Assembly: GCF_900696085.1 (NCBI RefSeq) | Contig: NZ_CAADFC020000032.1 | Span: forward strand, 124,001-188,000 | Direction: 5' to 3' | Length of the DNA: 64,000 nucleotides | Source: Bradyrhizobium ivorense | GTDB lineage: Bacteria; Pseudomonadota; Alphaproteobacteria; Rhizobiales; Xanthobacteraceae | Shown here: piece by piece, positions 62,098 through 64,000 of the stretch | How positions within the stretch are numbered: position 1 is the stretch's first letter | Layout: each line of letters starts with the position of its first letter | Made by a program: the position numbers and the translations under genes | Notes under the pieces: generated by a model | The model's input: the letters and a program-made list of their open reading frames with translations, nothing else | The model's database searches: none | What the model was told of the DNA's origin: nothing

Positions 62098-62406
62098 TTC
62101 CTCTCGGTGCTGGCGTTGAAGCTGATCGCCGCCACCGGCGCGCCCGTCGAACCGTATCGAGCGCTCCAGTGCCGGCATCGCTGCCAATCCTCGACTAATA
62201 CCGCTACTCGGTGATGGCCCCAAGAAAGGACGAAAGCACCCAAACAAAAGCCGGTTCAACAAACGGACGGGTAACGCGTCGAATTCCTTGTCACCATACT
62301 CCCTGGCCATCAAACTTGCCCAGCGGCCGGTGCGAATCCGGCCGCCGCGAATGAGACCCGCAATACCCCAATGGTTGAGCTTCGGAAAGCGACGAAAGGA
62401 AGGCGT

Positions 62407-63117
62407 ATGTCCAAGAAAACGCGCAAGAAATCCTCCAACACAACCGGAAAGCGGGCGGCAACGAAGATTGCGCGCGGTGCAGGCACCAGCACGAGGAAGT
62501 CCGCGACGAAATCCCGCACAACGGTTGCGAAGGCCAAGAAGGCCAAGCAGCCGGTCAAGACCAGGAGCGCCGCGGCCGTTCGAAGCAAAGCCTCGCACAC
62601 GGCCACCTCGAAACCGTTAAGCGCGAAGCCGGCCGCCGCGAAGTCTGCCGGGACCATCCTCGCCGAAGGGGCCATGGCCCCCGCCTTCACCCTGCCCCGC
62701 GACGGCGGCGAGAGCGTCTCGCTGTCGGATTTCGCCGGCAAGAAGCTGGTGCTGTTCTTCTACCCTCGCGCCGACACCCCCGGCTGCACCAAGGAGGCGA
62801 TCGATTTCACCCGGCTGAAAAGCGCGTTCGCCGCTGTCGGTACCGAGGTGCTGGGCATTTCCGCCGATACGGTTAAGGCGCAGGAGTCATTCCGCAACAA
62901 GCACCAGCTGTCGGTTCCTCTGATCTCGGATGAGCAGCATCAGATGCTGGAGACGTATGGCGTCTGGGGCGAAAAATCGTTGTATGGCAGGACCTTCATG
63001 GGGATTATTCGCACCACGGTTCTGGTCGATTCAGACGGCAAGGTGGCGCGCGTCTGGCGCCATGTGAAGGTCGACGGCCATGCCGACGCGGTGCTGGAGG
63101 CGGCCCGGTCGCTCTGA
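62407..63117 (+). CDS. Peroxiredoxin (BCP/PrxQ type) with N-terminal histone H1-like Lys/Ala tail
   Basis: From ATG 62407 (AAAGGAAGGCGT upstream) the product has 236 residues. Residues 1-82 are Lys/Ala/Thr-rich with KKTRKKSSN, TKSRTTVAKAKKAKQ and repeated KPA/AAK, like an H1 tail. Residues 83-236 are a complete BCP-type peroxiredoxin: APAFTLPRDGG, FYPRADTPGCTKE with the peroxidatic Cys near 127, and VLGISADTVKAQESFRNKHQLSVPLISD. The usual resolving Cys five residues on is Ile or Asp here (KEAIDF), so it should work as a 1-Cys enzyme. It reduces peroxides with thioredoxin or another thiol. Confidence 0.9.
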   Translation: MSKKTRKKSSNTTGKRAATKIARGAGTSTRKSATKSRTTVAKAKKAKQPVKTRSAAAVRSKASHTATSKPLSAKPAAAKSAGTILAEGAMAPAFTLPRDGGESVSLSDFAGKKLVLFFYPRADTPGCTKEAIDFTRLKSAFAAVGTEVLGISADTVKAQESFRNKHQLSVPLISDEQHQMLETYGVWGEKSLYGRTFMGIIRTTVLVDSDGKVARVWRHVKVDGHADAVLEAARSL

Positions 63118-63216
63118 TTGGAGCGGTTCCGTTTCCTGAAAATTAACCATGCCGGGCTCAAATCGCCCCCGCAAACAAGCCGTACGGAGTGTTTCCGACC
63201 GGCCGCGGGAGTACCG

Positions 63217-64000
63217 ATGTCGAGCCGGTCCGGTCATCACCACCACAAGCCCCATCATCATCCGCATGACCATGGCCGGACGCCGGCGCGCCGCCCAGCC
63301 GCCGCCGCGATGCCGGCCTCAGGCGCCGGCTACACCATCGTTCACGCCGGCAAGCAGGTCCGGTTCGGGCCGCTGGTATTCTGGATCGCGGTCGGCACCG
63401 TCGTCCTGCTCGGCATGTGGTCGGCCGCGACCGCCACCTATTTCGCCTTCCGTGACGACGTCCTGACCCGGCTGATCGCCCGCCAGGCCGAGATGCAATA
63501 TGCCTATGAGGACCGCATCTCCGATCTGCGCGCCAAGGTCGATCGCACCACCAGCCGCCAGCTGCTCGACCAGGAGCAGTTCGACCAGAAGCTCGACCAG
63601 ATCATGAAGCGCCAGTCGGCGCTGGAATCGCGCGCCACCGCGCTCGGCTCGCTGCCCGACGTCAACGTCACCGGATCGGTCAAGCCGCAGGGCCGCGCCG
63701 AGGCCGCGCCCGCCTCCGGCACCGCAAAACCGTCGCCGATCAGCGACACCGTGATCTTCGTCGCCCCGCCGGACCGCGAAGCGCGGCTGGAATCGCGCAC
63801 CCCCGCGGCCGCCAAGGCGGCGCCGAGCCAGTTCGCCAAGGTTCAGGGCGTCGACAGCGCGCTGGTCCGGCTGCAGACCTCGCTCGACCAGGTCGAGCGG
63901 CGCCAGATGGCGGCGCTCGCCTCCGCCGAGGACGGCGTCGAATCCCGGCTGCGCCGGATGCGCGGCGTGATCTCCGACCTCGGCCTCAACATGGCGCAGC
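63217..64000 (+). CDS. Membrane-anchored coiled-coil protein, probable M23 peptidase (3'-partial)
   Basis: ATG 63217 opens a frame that runs to the window end (261 codons). The start is His-rich (SSRSGHHHHKPHHHPHDHG). A single membrane helix (PLVFWIAVGTVVLLGMWSA) and a long coiled coil follow (ARQAEMQYAYEDRISDLRAKVDRTTSRQLLDQEQFDQKLDQIMKRQSALESR...). This layout precedes the LytM/M23 domain in Bradyrhizobium cell-wall peptidases, but that domain lies beyond the window, so the family is an inference. Confidence 0.7.
   Translation, partial: MSSRSGHHHHKPHHHPHDHGRTPARRPAAAAMPASGAGYTIVHAGKQVRFGPLVFWIAVGTVVLLGMWSAATATYFAFRDDVLTRLIARQAEMQYAYEDRISDLRAKVDRTTSRQLLDQEQFDQKLDQIMKRQSALESRATALGSLPDVNVTGSVKPQGRAEAAPASGTAKPSPISDTVIFVAPPDREARLESRTPAAAKAAPSQFAKVQGVDSALVRLQTSLDQVERRQMAALASAEDGVESRLRRMRGVISDLGLNMAQ

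Noticed and set aside
59065..62214. 1049-codon plus-strand open frame opposite the AsmA-like gene
   Set aside because: Its length comes from third-position GC bias of the real minus-strand gene; the composition is Arg/Asp/His-rich without domains.
1..64000. CRISPR arrays, rRNA genes, complete tRNA genes
   Set aside because: No regularly spaced repeats, no rRNA-like segments, and only the tRNA-Val 3' fragment were found.

Overview
The window looks like chromosome from a high-GC alphaproteobacterium of the Bradyrhizobium type. This is inferred from strong G/C third-position bias, paralogous CYP153 P450s, DUF6894 and other small proteins typical of that genus, several families of GC-rich palindromic intergenic repeats, and an integrase next to a 3' fragment of tRNA-Val(CAC), the kind of site used by Bradyrhizobium symbiosis islands. 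No 16S rRNA or other marker is present, so the genus call is an inference.

Left core-like block, about 1-27.8 kb: end of an ABC_sub_bind substrate-binding protein; a TPR-methyltransferase; a PEP mutase-family enzyme; an alpha/beta hydrolase divergent from a MarR regulator with a clear palindromic operator; a small lipoprotein whose 3' third recurs beyond an unrecognised 748-residue protein; two CYP153 P450s; a DUF898/M48 peptidase pair; an amino-acid-type substrate-binding protein; an epoxide hydrolase-like enzyme; LysR, MerR-ATPase and AraC regulators; a siderophore-interacting reductase; a DUF2927 protein; an L,D-transpeptidase; a ThDP enzyme; and small envelope proteins.

Small-gene block, 28-30.6 kb: at least seven very short genes, three of them single-membrane-segment miniproteins of 28-45 residues. 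They are interleaved with near-identical hairpins built on GAGGCCGCC/GGCGGCCTC.

Accessory region, 30.8-58.3 kb: a tRNA-Val 3' fragment (30788-30832), a tyrosine integrase, an AlpA-like protein, a large ParB-like protein and a DUF736 protein (typical of rhizobial conjugative or island DNA). These are followed by an unusual transposase, an Xre regulator, IS remnants, a TPR-caspase / secreted protein / NucA-NucB nuclease cluster, a large autotransporter, a complete IS66-type element without a target duplication, and a decayed catabolic patch (PhyH-like oxygenase, HpcH/HpaI aldolase with a TetR-type operator, MFS and HxlR gene remnants, FAD oxidoreductase, Bug/TctC binding protein).

Right core block, 58.5-64 kb: a large AsmA/DUF3971-like envelope protein, a peroxiredoxin with a histone H1-like tail, and the start of a His-rich membrane-anchored coiled-coil protein, probably an M23 peptidase, which runs off the window. 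The best candidates for something undescribed are the caspase/nuclease cluster, the 748-residue protein, the miniprotein/hairpin block and the H1-tailed peroxiredoxin.
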